Source: DAORDI01 sp035345895
Lineage (GTDB): Bacteria > Spirochaetota > Leptospiria > Leptospirales > Leptospiraceae
Direction of reading: 5' to 3'
Length of the DNA: 11,111 nucleotides
Assembly: GCA_035345895.1 (NCBI GenBank)
Contig: DAORDI010000188.1
Location: forward strand, 1 to 11,111
Shown piece after piece: positions 1-7,400 of the stretch. Under the pieces are notes generated by a model that was given only the letters and a program-made list of their open reading frames with translations, was not told where the DNA came from and made no database searches. Within the stretch, counting starts at the first letter, position 1. Each line of letters begins with the position of its first letter. Both the position numbers and the translations under genes were made by a program.

Positions 1-2
1 CA

Positions 3-953
3 GAAAATCTGGATATGGATGAAAAAAAGAAATTTATGGAAAAACTCGAAGCAGAAGAAGAAGCCCGTCTAGCAAATGAAACACAAGAAGGTTCGGAATG
101 GATCGAACGCCCGGAAAATGAGCAGATCAGTCCTTGGGCAAATGCAGGCTTAGGTCTGATTCCAGGGTATTCAGGAATGTACAGGACAGGAAACAATGTA
201 TCTGGAATCAATTTTTCAATGGCAGAGGTCGGATTATTGTCAGTCATAGCATACAGCCGTTTGGCAAATAAGGCAAAGCACAATATCGTAGGAGAAGAAA
301 TCAATAAGTCCAATCTACAAAATCTCAGAAATGCAGCAAATATTGCAGGAGCCGCATTAATTGGGATACTTTCTCTGGATGCTTATCTGTCTTATGACAA
401 TGCTGTTCAATGGAATACAGGAACCTATATTGGAGAAAAATATCCTATAAAACCTAGTTCACCGCTCTCTCGCTTATGGAGATCTGCAATATTTCCTGGA
501 TGGGGCCAGATCTATGCCAAAGAGAATGCCAAAGGCAGTCTTTTTCTAGGATCATCCATTCTGCTGATTTCAACGCAGATATATATGCAGAATAATGTAA
601 ATATACTGAAAAATGAGTCTGCAACTTATTCTTTTAATTCGTGGTTAGTAACTAATTATGTACTTCAAAGCATAGGAATATATGATATTTCCGTTCTATA
701 CTCAAGCAAGGCCAGTACAAGAACAGAATTAAAATCAGCTCAGACACAATTGAGCACATTTACATCTGTCTTCCTTATCCTTTACACCTATAATCTGATT
801 GATGCATATTTTAATTCCGGCGTCAATCCTGACGACAAGGAAGAAGAAACCGCAATTCAGTTTAAACCTAACTTTTCTGTGCAGCCCGTGCTCGACAACG
901 GAATCTCCAAGCTCGAATCTTTTTACGGAGGAAGTCTGGACTTTCGCTGGTAA
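3..953 (+). CDS. Multi-pass membrane protein with duplicated DUF5683-like unit, probably 5'-partial
   Basis: Function not recognised. The reading frame is open to the left edge, with Glu-Asn-Leu-Asp encoded before the first ATG at 15, and no Shine-Dalgarno sequence precedes that ATG, so the true start may lie upstream. Counting from ATG 15 there are 312 residues. An acidic, helical, soluble N-terminus (1-40) is followed by about five hydrophobic segments near residues 66-84, 109-127, 174-191, 209-228 and 247-267. The stretch at 154-190 contains Ser-Ala-Ile-Phe-Pro-Gly-Trp-Gly-Gln-Ile-Tyr followed by Lys-Gly, which resembles the DUF5683 family signature of small membrane proteins. Residues 43-56 carry a variant (Leu-Ile-Pro-Gly-Tyr-Ser-Gly-Met-Tyr), and both halves end with Asp-Ala-Tyr, suggesting an internal duplication. 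The last 30 residues are beta-like and end in Phe-Arg-Trp. The reading frame is solid; the role is unknown. It is convergent with the methyltransferase gene. Confidence 0.8.
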   Translation, partial: ENLDMDEKKKFMEKLEAEEEARLANETQEGSEWIERPENEQISPWANAGLGLIPGYSGMYRTGNNVSGINFSMAEVGLLSVIAYSRLANKAKHNIVGEEINKSNLQNLRNAANIAGAALIGILSLDAYLSYDNAVQWNTGTYIGEKYPIKPSSPLSRLWRSAIFPGWGQIYAKENAKGSLFLGSSILLISTQIYMQNNVNILKNESATYSFNSWLVTNYVLQSIGIYDISVLYSSKASTRTELKSAQTQLSTFTSVFLILYTYNLIDAYFNSGVNPDDKEEETAIQFKPNFSVQPVLDNGISKLESFYGGSLDFRW

Positions 954-996
954 GTCTGTGCTGGTGTAAGGATGTCTGAGTACAGATCAAATCCAG

Positions 997-1016
997 AGAT
1001 TCCCGACGGGAATTTT
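997..1016 (+). terminator. Probable intrinsic terminator of the left-hand membrane-protein gene
   Basis: A perfect 6-bp stem ATTCCC / GGGAAT with the 3-base loop GAC lies at 999-1013. One G-T and one A-T pair extend it outward, and it runs into TTTT. It lies about 45 bases after the stop codon at 953 on the same strand. The stem is short and the T-run is only four bases, so termination may be partial. Confidence 0.5.
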
Positions 1017-1095
1017 AAAACAAGAAACAGTCATTATAAATTTTCTTTTGGACCACCTTGCTCGCAAAGTCGGAAGCTGTCGCAAAAACTTACAG

Positions 1096-1218
1096 ACCAA
1101 TCTTATTGGTATTCTTCGCTGAAGGCTTCCCTGAAGCCCCCCTTTGCGCTGTAAGCGCAAACCAGGCAAGCGGACGCTCTGCGAGCTATATTTTCTCACG
1201 CCGACGGCTTCAGAAAAT
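1096..1218. repeat. Cluster of small perfect hairpins in the convergent intergenic gap
   Basis: The gap 954-1222 has no convincing gene. It holds a row of inverted repeats, nearly all with 3-base loops: ACCAAT-CTT-ATTGGT (1096-1110), GGCTTC-CCT-GAAGCC (1124-1138), TTTGCGCT-GTA-AGCGCAAA (1143-1161) and GCTC-TGC-GAGC (1176-1186). An imperfect 29-base hairpin (1190-1218) has 7-bp outer arms ATTTTCT/AGAAAAT and an inner GCC-GAC-GGC. A longer-range pair, CTGAAGCC (1131-1138) with GGCTTCAG (1206-1213), could fold the segment as a whole. G+C over 1141-1210 is 40 of 70, above the flanking genes. None of the stems ends in a good T-run, so these are not ordinary intrinsic terminators. They could be a structured RNA 3' end, a degenerate repeat element or a site of cruciform extrusion. 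Confidence 0.6.
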
Positions 1219-1222
1219 GCCT

Positions 1223-1969
1223 CTAAACCGCAATATAATTGATTAGGGATGCTTTCTTTTCCATTGTCCAGGTCTTGAAATCGCTTCCCTTTCTTTTTAC
1301 AAAAAGTCCCGCTTTCATTAGAGCCGACTCGACTGTCTTTTCTGAAAAAAAATTCTGTACATGTATTTCTGATTTCTTTTCTACACCCGATGCAGTCAGT
1401 TTTGTAAAATTAAGCGTGGAAATGATCTGAGTTCTGACCGGATCATATTCATTTTCCCACTCCAGAAAAGTATTTCCTTCCGAGTGCCTGATTGTTTTTT
1501 TGTGAAAGTTTTCAGAAAGGTTGTATTCGGAACTGATATCAAAGAAATAAACTCCCCCGCGCGAAAGCATTTTACGGATCAGAATGAAATGATTTTCCAG
1601 TTCATGCTCATTCTTAAAATAATTCAGACTGTCGTGAGTGCATGTAATTAAATCATACCGTTCCGACGGCCTGAATGTGCGAATATCCGACTGTATCAGA
1701 ACAGCTTCAGGACAGTTGGCTCCTGCAATTTTCAGCATTTCCGAAGAAATGTCCACTCCTGTTTTTGCCGCTTCTGCCGGAAAAAATTTCAGAAGCAGTC
1801 CTGTTCCGCAGGCCAGATCCAGAATATTTCTGGGATAAGGCGGAGAAACTGCATCGAGAATAAATCTGCTCCATGCCCTGAAGTTTACATGATTCATTAC
1901 ACTGTCATAAATTTCCGCAAATTCAGAATAAGGAGGAGTCTCCTTGAATTCAGTATTTTTTCTGTTCAA
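1223..1969 (-). CDS. Class I SAM-dependent methyltransferase
   Basis: Predicted soluble methyltransferase of 248 residues with a Rossmann fold that uses S-adenosylmethionine; the substrate cannot be told. Motif I is Ile-Leu-Asp-Leu-Ala-Cys-Gly-Thr-Gly at 49-57, the acidic residue that binds the ribose is Asp73 in Gly-Val-Asp-Ile-Ser (71-75), and Ser-Asp-Ile-Arg (94-97) is the adenine-side motif. Asp-Leu-Ile-Thr-Cys-Thr-His-Asp-Ser-Leu-Asn-Tyr (106-117) is the post-II strand and loop. The N-terminal Phe-Ala-Glu-Ile-Tyr-Asp-Ser-Val-Met is typical of the YqeM/Methyltransf_25-like group. The start is TTG at 1969, which directly follows the in-frame TAA of the slipin gene. It is the only usable start before the conserved N-terminus, since the next Met is residue 25, inside that motif. 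A purine-rich AAGAAGAA just upstream, within the slipin 3' end, can serve as ribosome binding site. It is almost certainly translated from the slipin mRNA. Family assignment is firm; function is open. Confidence 0.9.
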   Translation of the reverse strand: MNRKNTEFKETPPYSEFAEIYDSVMNHVNFRAWSRFILDAVSPPYPRNILDLACGTGLLLKFFPAEAAKTGVDISSEMLKIAGANCPEAVLIQSDIRTFRPSERYDLITCTHDSLNYFKNEHELENHFILIRKMLSRGGVYFFDISSEYNLSENFHKKTIRHSEGNTFLEWENEYDPVRTQIISTLNFTKLTASGVEKKSEIHVQNFFSEKTVESALMKAGLFVKRKGSDFKTWTMEKKASLINYIAV

Positions 1970-2740
1970 TTATTTCTTCTTGAAAGAGTCCGAAAGATTT
2001 TTTGCAAGCGTAATGAAATCTGAAGGCATCATAATTATTGTAGTAGTGTTCTGCTCTGCCCCGACTTCCGATATCATCTGCATTCTTCTCAGTTCGAGGG
2101 ATGAAGGATTTTCCTCTATGATTCTTGCCGCCTCGCTCAGCTTCACTGATGCTTCCTTCTCTCCTTCCGCTTTGATAATCCTTGCCCTCTTCTCTCTCAT
2201 GGCTTCCGCTTCCTTTGCCATGGCTCTCTGCATTGCGAGGGGAATTTCCACATCCTTCATTTCCACCCGTTCAATTCGAAGTCCCCACTGTTCTGTAATT
2301 TTATCCACAATGGTCTTGATGGCAGTATTGATCATATCTCTGTCTTTCAGCACCTGATCGAGGACATGCTGACCGATGACATTTCTCATTGCAGTAAGAG
2401 CAGACTGATAGATTGCGGAACGGAAGTCGGCTACATCGATAATTGCTTTTTCAGGATGAATCACTTTATAAAAAAGAACTGCATTGATTTTGATGGTTAC
2501 ACTGTCCCCGGTTACAGTTTCCTGAGATTCTACATCCACAGTATTTGTACGGATGTCGACTCTTACGCGTCTGTCTACAAAGGGAATAATCCAGTAAATG
2601 CCCGGACCCTTTACGCTTGAAAACTTTCCGAGACGGAATACAATTCCTCTCGTATACTCCTGCTCGACATTAATTCCTAATGCCAAAATAATGAAAAATA
2701 TTACAGCAAATACGGTAAACAGTTCCAAGACAGCCTCCAT
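1970..2740 (-). CDS. Slipin / stomatin-like SPFH (band 7) protein
   Basis: A 256-residue member of the stomatin/slipin branch of the SPFH superfamily. These proteins form membrane-anchored oligomeric rings or microdomains and often influence membrane protease or channel activity. Residues 3-22 form one hydrophobic anchor. The SPFH domain follows (about 25-185) with Glu-Tyr-Thr-Arg-Gly-Ile-Val-Phe-Arg-Leu-Gly-Lys (28-39), Gly-Pro-Gly-Ile-Tyr (45-49) and Asp-Val-Glu-Ile-Pro (163-167). A charged Ala/Glu-rich helix with Lys-Ala-Glu-Gly-Glu (190-194) and a C-terminal oligomerisation stretch (206-250) complete a normal full-length slipin. The ATG start at 2740 fits the family's N-terminus, although no Shine-Dalgarno is seen. 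The gene heads an operon with the methyltransferase. The NfeD partner usually found beside bacterial slipins is not present in the window. Confidence 0.93.
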   Translation of the reverse strand: MEAVLELFTVFAVIFFIILALGINVEQEYTRGIVFRLGKFSSVKGPGIYWIIPFVDRRVRVDIRTNTVDVESQETVTGDSVTIKINAVLFYKVIHPEKAIIDVADFRSAIYQSALTAMRNVIGQHVLDQVLKDRDMINTAIKTIVDKITEQWGLRIERVEMKDVEIPLAMQRAMAKEAEAMREKRARIIKAEGEKEASVKLSEAARIIEENPSSLELRRMQMISEVGAEQNTTTIIMMPSDFITLAKNLSDSFKKK

Positions 2741-2746
2741 CGCATA

Positions 2747-2766
2747 TATGCACAGATCTGTGTATA
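2747..2766 (-). promoter_or_regulatory. Near-perfect 20-bp palindrome over a candidate -10 box of the slipin operon
   Basis: On the + strand the site reads TATGCACAGATCTGTGTATA. Its core CACAGATCTGTG (2751-2762) is a perfect palindrome, and the arms extend to 10 bases with one G-T mismatch. It lies 6 bases upstream of the slipin ATG and shares bases with a second palindrome, GCATATATGC (2742-2751). On the - strand TATACA (2766-2761) could be a -10 box, with TTCCTG 16 bases upstream as a weak -35. The palindrome would then cover the -10 and start site, as an operator does. No regulator can be named. Confidence 0.4.
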
Positions 2767-2883
2767 GCCTGAATGAAACCTGCAGGAAGTAAAGAGTTTT
2801 TTAATAAAATTTTCGTGTATCTCTTTTTTTACGTATAGGTGTGTCTCAAATCAAAAAAATCCGATTCAGTTCAAAGCCAGTGC

Positions 2884-2911
2884 AAAAAGCCGCACCACTA
2901 TGCGGCTTTTT
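2884..2911 (-). terminator. Bidirectional intrinsic terminator after the lipoprotein gene
   Basis: AAAAAGCCGCA (2884-2894) and TGCGGCTTTTT (2901-2911) are perfect reverse complements around a 6-base loop. This gives a GC-rich stem with a T-run on both strands. It begins 8 bases past the TGA of the lipoprotein gene (2919-2921) and therefore ends that transcript. It also insulates the slipin operon from read-through. Confidence 0.9.
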
Positions 2912-2918
2912 ATTCAGG

Positions 2919-4304
2919 TCAGAATGATGCTGTGTCGTCCGTTGTCCATTTAGCCTCAGAAGGAAGGCCGGTACCTGTCGCAAAATCCATAGTGGCCAGA
3001 CTTGCAGCAGTGAAGTTCGCATTGTACCCGTCTCCAGGATCTCCGTTTCTGACTTTGGACTGAAGTTTTGCAGTGACTGTATCCCAGGTTGTATCTCTGG
3101 CAGTTTCAGTGGCATCCAAAAATACATTCGTTCCGGAAACTGAATAGAATGCAGGATTCAGGATTCTGGTAATGTATACAACATCTTTGATCCCTGAATT
3201 CGCCGGATATGCTTTGTAAAGGGCATCGATGCAGGTCTTAAATTCAGAAGCAGTTGAACCGCTGTTTGTCTGAGGATTGTCAGTGCTCGGTGCTGTAAGA
3301 CTGGAACATGAAGAACTTAAACTCTTGATAGATGAAAGCTGGGACTGCGCATTCAGACTGTAAAGAATCCAGTCAGTCCATACCTCAGGTAGATTGGCCA
3401 CTGACCCTGTGTCCCATACAGTAACATCAGTACTGTCTATTCTAGGAAAAGCAATTTTTACTGCTCCTCTGGCTGCTGTACCTGCAGCTGTAAATAAATA
3501 AGCTCTGCTGAAAGCTGTTACACCTGTAATACTGGGATTGTAATTTGTCAGGGTGAATCCTCCGTCCAGACTTGCCAGATTATTCTCTTCCTTAATGTAA
3601 TAATAACCGTTTTCAGGAAGTTTTGTGTACCCGCTGTAAAAACCTTTCATTGCAACTGCAGTTGTTTTTTTGCCGGTGCTTGTATCTGCAGAAAACTTAA
3701 CATACACAGTGGCCAGTGTTGCATTGTCTGAATTCAGAGTTCTTGCCCAGAGATATCCTGTAACAGAATTTCCTTCTTCCTTGAAATTGATCTCAAACGC
3801 CTTTTTTGTACCGTAAATTGCAGAACTTGTATTCCACCATACTTCCAATCTTTTTCCCCCGGAAACGGCAGTAGATTTGGCATAGCGGTATTTAGCTGCC
3901 TGCTTTCCCCAGTCATTTGTTGATCCGGTTACAGCAGTATCTGAAACAGTCACTGATCTGAGAGAGACGATCAGATCTGAAATGGATTTAACGATCTCCC
4001 TATTCAGTTTTACTGTAGCCCGTACCGGCTCATATACATCTTTGATTTTAGTATAGAGATCATTGTCGAGCACAATTTCCTTTGTAGAAACTTTTGACGT
4101 TGCCGCAATACTGTCGGGTATGCAGGCGATTCCGCTGTAGGAAACATTTCCGCAGTTTGCTGATGACAGAGAATTTGCAGAACTTGCCACAGCTGCTGCA
4201 AGAAGAAGGAATTTATTCTTGTCTTTGTTCTTATCATCCTTCTGGAACATAGAACAGCTCAGGAGAAACAGACATACACTGAAAAAAGAAAATAGTTTCT
4301 TCAT
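2919..4304 (-). CDS. Putative lipoprotein of unknown function
   Basis: The protein has 461 residues. The N-terminus Met-Lys-Lys plus a hydrophobic core ends in Leu14-Leu-Ser-Cys17, a lipobox acceptable for spirochaetes, so Cys17 should be lipidated by Lgt and cleaved by signal peptidase II. A charged tether of Lys, Asp and Asn (21-31) follows, then a second Leu/Ala/Ser-rich hydrophobic run (32-50). The rest is Ser/Thr/Asn/Gly-rich and looks like an extracytoplasmic beta-rich domain: residues 134-270 have alternating strands with many Tyr and Trp. The mature part has four other cysteines, at 51, 61, 333 and 358, which could form two disulfides. I recognise no enzymatic motif. The ATG start at 4304 is supported by AAGAGG six bases upstream. 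Localisation to a lipid-anchored envelope site is likely; whether it reaches the cell surface and what it does are unknown. Confidence 0.88.
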   Translation of the reverse strand: MKKLFSFFSVCLFLLSCSMFQKDDKNKDKNKFLLLAAAVASSANSLSSANCGNVSYSGIACIPDSIAATSKVSTKEIVLDNDLYTKIKDVYEPVRATVKLNREIVKSISDLIVSLRSVTVSDTAVTGSTNDWGKQAAKYRYAKSTAVSGGKRLEVWWNTSSAIYGTKKAFEINFKEEGNSVTGYLWARTLNSDNATLATVYVKFSADTSTGKKTTAVAMKGFYSGYTKLPENGYYYIKEENNLASLDGGFTLTNYNPSITGVTAFSRAYLFTAAGTAARGAVKIAFPRIDSTDVTVWDTGSVANLPEVWTDWILYSLNAQSQLSSIKSLSSSCSSLTAPSTDNPQTNSGSTASEFKTCIDALYKAYPANSGIKDVVYITRILNPAFYSVSGTNVFLDATETARDTTWDTVTAKLQSKVRNGDPGDGYNANFTAASLATMDFATGTGLPSEAKWTTDDTASF

Positions 4305-4310
4305 AGATTA

Positions 4311-4316
4311 CCTCTT
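4311..4316 (-). promoter_or_regulatory. Ribosome binding site of the lipoprotein gene
   Basis: On the - strand AAGAGG stands six bases before the ATG at 4304. It is the clearest Shine-Dalgarno-like sequence among the starts in this window and fixes the start of the signal peptide. Confidence 0.7.
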
Positions 4317-4327
4317 TTAATTAAAAC

Positions 4328-4368
4328 AGATCACTCAATCGAATTTCTCTCAATTGAGTGATCTTTTT
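4328..4368. terminator. Hairpin between the coiled-coil and lipoprotein genes, probable terminator
   Basis: AGATCACTCAAT (4328-4339) and ATTGAGTGATCT (4353-4364) form a perfect 12-bp stem around a 13-base loop. The + strand continues with TTTTT (4364-4368); the - strand continues with GTTTT. It lies about 40 bases past the stop of the coiled-coil gene (4409) and only 23 bases before the lipoprotein ATG. It probably ends the coiled-coil transcript. Because little room for a promoter remains between hairpin and ATG, it may instead attenuate read-through into the lipoprotein gene. Confidence 0.7.
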
Positions 4369-4408
4369 CATTATTGGACTGCCACTCATTCAGGGAAGGA
4401 AAAGTTTT

Positions 4409-7400
4409 TCAGCTCGCCTGATTTTTTACTATCGCTTCCACCAGAGATTTTTCCATATTCAGTTTCTCTGCAATTGTCTCGGTCGACCAGTCATATGTTC
4501 TGTACAGACTTAAGACGGTAGCTCTTCTTCTCTTGATGAGATCCTGATTTGCCTCTCTGCCTGCAACTGATGCAGATTTAGAAGATCTCGAGGACTTCGC
4601 AGATGACAGTTCTGTTACAGTTTCCGCCTGATTCAGAATTTCTGAAAACTTCTGAAATTTCTCCTCAGCATGTTCGAGAATTTCTTCCAGACCCATCCTC
4701 ATTTCCTCTGTCTCAGTCTTCAGTGAATCCACCCTTTTCTGCATTGTGGAAATCTGCTTGTGTTTGGTGGAGAGATCCATCATCAGATTTTCCACTTTGT
4801 CAAACTTAGACTCGATAGACTTGAAATCATAATTCCTTGCTGCAAGCTCAGATGCCTTCACTTCAACGGAATTGATCTGATTCTGAAGTTCATCTTCCTT
4901 GGATTCCAGTTTGGAAAGTTCCTTGTGAAGCTGCATTAATTTTTCATTAAGATCACTTCCCATTCTTCCGGTATTATGAACTGCCTGAGTAATCTCATTC
5001 ATCTTTCCTGCAAGAGACTTGACTTCGGTCAGCTTGGAATCCATCTCCTCCTGCATTCTGGACATCTCCACAAGCTTGATGTCAATGGAAGTTACTGTGC
5101 TGATTTTATCATGAAGTTCTTCCGTTCTTTCATTAATCTTATCACAGAGACTTGTCGCACGGGAAAGTTCATTTTCCACCTGCTCAATTCTGAGTTTCTG
5201 AGTTTCGAGCATTCTCATTTCAGTCTCTATTTCCTTCTTGGAATTCTTCAGGAAATCCAGATTCTTCATATAGACATGAACAGAATCACCTTCTATCTTC
5301 AGCCTTTCGAGGAGCGCTGTCATTGAATGCACAGTCAGTTCAGATTCACGGATTACTTTTTCCGTGTTCGTAAAGAGCTCTGCATAGGATTCGATCTCTG
5401 AAATTCTTCCAGTGAGTTTCTGAAGTGTATTCTTGATTCTGGACTCTTCCGACTGGAATTCACTCAGAAGAAGACCTTTCAGTCTTGCCACTTTTTCAGC
5501 TTCCGATTCCACATTTCTTCTGAACTTCTCAAAATCTTCTTTTGCCTTCTCAAACTCAGCCCTGTTGGAATCAATGAAATCGCGGTTGTCCTTCTCTATT
5601 TCACGGAAATTTTTCTGAATCTGACTGTTGAAAGCGGCTATCTGACGGTCACTGTCTTCCTTGGAATTCTTAAGATTCGCTTCAATGTTTGTCTTCACTT
5701 CATGGACATAGGAAGCAATTCTGTTTTCAAGCTGATCGAGCTGAAGCTGTCCCTTGTCCAGAAGAACAGTGAGCTGTCTGGATATCCTGTCGTCTATCGT
5801 AGTGTTCAGTCGGTCAATTTTTTCTTCCTGCTTTTCAAGCAGATTCATTCCGGCTTTCTGAATATCTTCCAGCAGTTCTTCCGATTCAAATCTGACCTTT
5901 TCCAGTTTTGTCTGCAGATCCTTGTACAGTCGCTCACCGTAATCAGAGAGAAGGGACTCCTGTTTCTCATAAAGATTGATCCCTGCTTTCTGAAGTCTGC
6001 CCAGGAGCATCTCTACTTCATCCTGAGATTTTTTGACCTTGCTCTGAATCTCTTCAGCTATGGAATCAATATGGACATTCAGACTTTCTTCGGCCTTTTT
6101 CACTATGATATCGAGCTGTGTTCTTCCGTTGCTGAATTCTGTTCGGATGGAATCAGAAACTTCCTTTCCTTCCACATGAATATCCTTCAGTCTCTGAACA
6201 AGCACATCCACATCTTTGGCTGTTCTGGACTTGATTCTTTCCAGTTCCAGATTCCAGTTTTCTGCATAGAATTCAAGCTTCTGATCTGTTCTGGATTTTT
6301 CTGCATCAATGCTGACTGTTATTTTAGCAGCCTCGTTTTCCACTTGGGCCATAATGTCTTTTGAGCTTTCGAACAGAGCATTCTTGAGATCATAAAAATG
6401 ATCATCCACATTCTTGATCTTGTTTGCAGTATCTCTTGCAAGTTCTTTTATCTTCAGATCAATTGCAGATATCTCAGAAAGAAATTCACTCTTCTTTCTT
6501 CCGTGAAGAGAGATGAAGCTTTCTTCAAGTTCTTCCCGAAGAGAGTTAAAGCGTTCTCTGGTATTGTGTTCTATGGAGGAAGTTGCCTTGTTCAGATCGC
6601 TTTCAAAATTCTGCAGGTCTTTCATTACAGAATTCTTGATCATATCTGCATCTGAATAAAATGATTCACTTGTATGTCTGAAATCATTTTCAAATCTGTG
6701 AATTTCCTTAAGGATCTCTCCTTTTTTGAGTTCAGCTGTTTTCAGAAGACGGTTTTCTGCATCGATTGATTTCTCAAAGAAGGAATTGATGTTCTGCAGT
6801 ACAGTTTCAGACTGCCGTCTGGCTTCAGTCAGAATCTCGTCTCTTCGAGTCATTGTTTCGAGACTCATACTTTCTATTTCAGTCCGCACAAGATCAATCT
6901 CCATTTTGACTCCGGAAAGAAATGCTTCCTTGTTCTGAGAGAGCTGTTCAAATATGGATTCAAATCTTTCCTGAAATTTTTTCTCAAATGAAGAAAGTCT
7001 GGCCTGAACAGCTTCACCTACACTGTCCGCTTTCTCTTCCAGTCTGAGATCAAGCCTCTCTATTCTTTCTGAGATGGAATCTGTATTGTCCTTGTATCTT
7101 GTAAGTCTCATCTCTAAAGACTTCTCAGCATCCCTCACAAAGCTGTTGAAGTCATCGAGTTTGACGTTGGCCAGTTCCACTTTCCCTACCGTCTCATCCA
7201 CCATCGACTCGACTTCTTCCTTGAGCTGGACCTTGTATCCTTCTGCAATTGCCTTCAGAGACTCATCCACTTTCTCCGCCTTCACTTCCAGAAGACTTTC
7301 GATATCTACGATTTTTGCAGCAAGGGATTCCAGTATATTTGTCGTGCGTACATCCAGCTTGTCCTGAAATTTGTGCACAAGCTCTTTTACTTCGCTCTGA

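Noticed and set aside
1143..1161. The 8-bp hairpin as an intrinsic terminator
   Set aside because: Neither strand has a T-run after the stem; one side continues with CCAGGC and the other with GGGGGG.
972..1246. Small open frames of 60-70 codons on both strands in the convergent gap
   Set aside because: They overlap each other and run through the hairpin repeats. I see no ribosome binding site or compositional sign of coding, and the peptides look like translated repeat sequence.
1944..2357. 137-codon open frame on the + strand opposite the slipin and methyltransferase junction
   Set aside because: It is antisense to a well-recognised slipin. Its sequence is a low-complexity Ser/Ile/Leu/Ala shadow with no family resemblance.
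5702..6364. A 220-codon open frame on the + strand inside the coiled-coil gene, with similar shorter ones across 4603-7675
   Set aside because: They lie opposite a long Glu/Lys/Leu/Ser-rich coding region, whose codons give Phe/Leu/Ile-rich open frames on the other strand. There is no promoter or recognisable domain, and the coiled-coil gene is certain.
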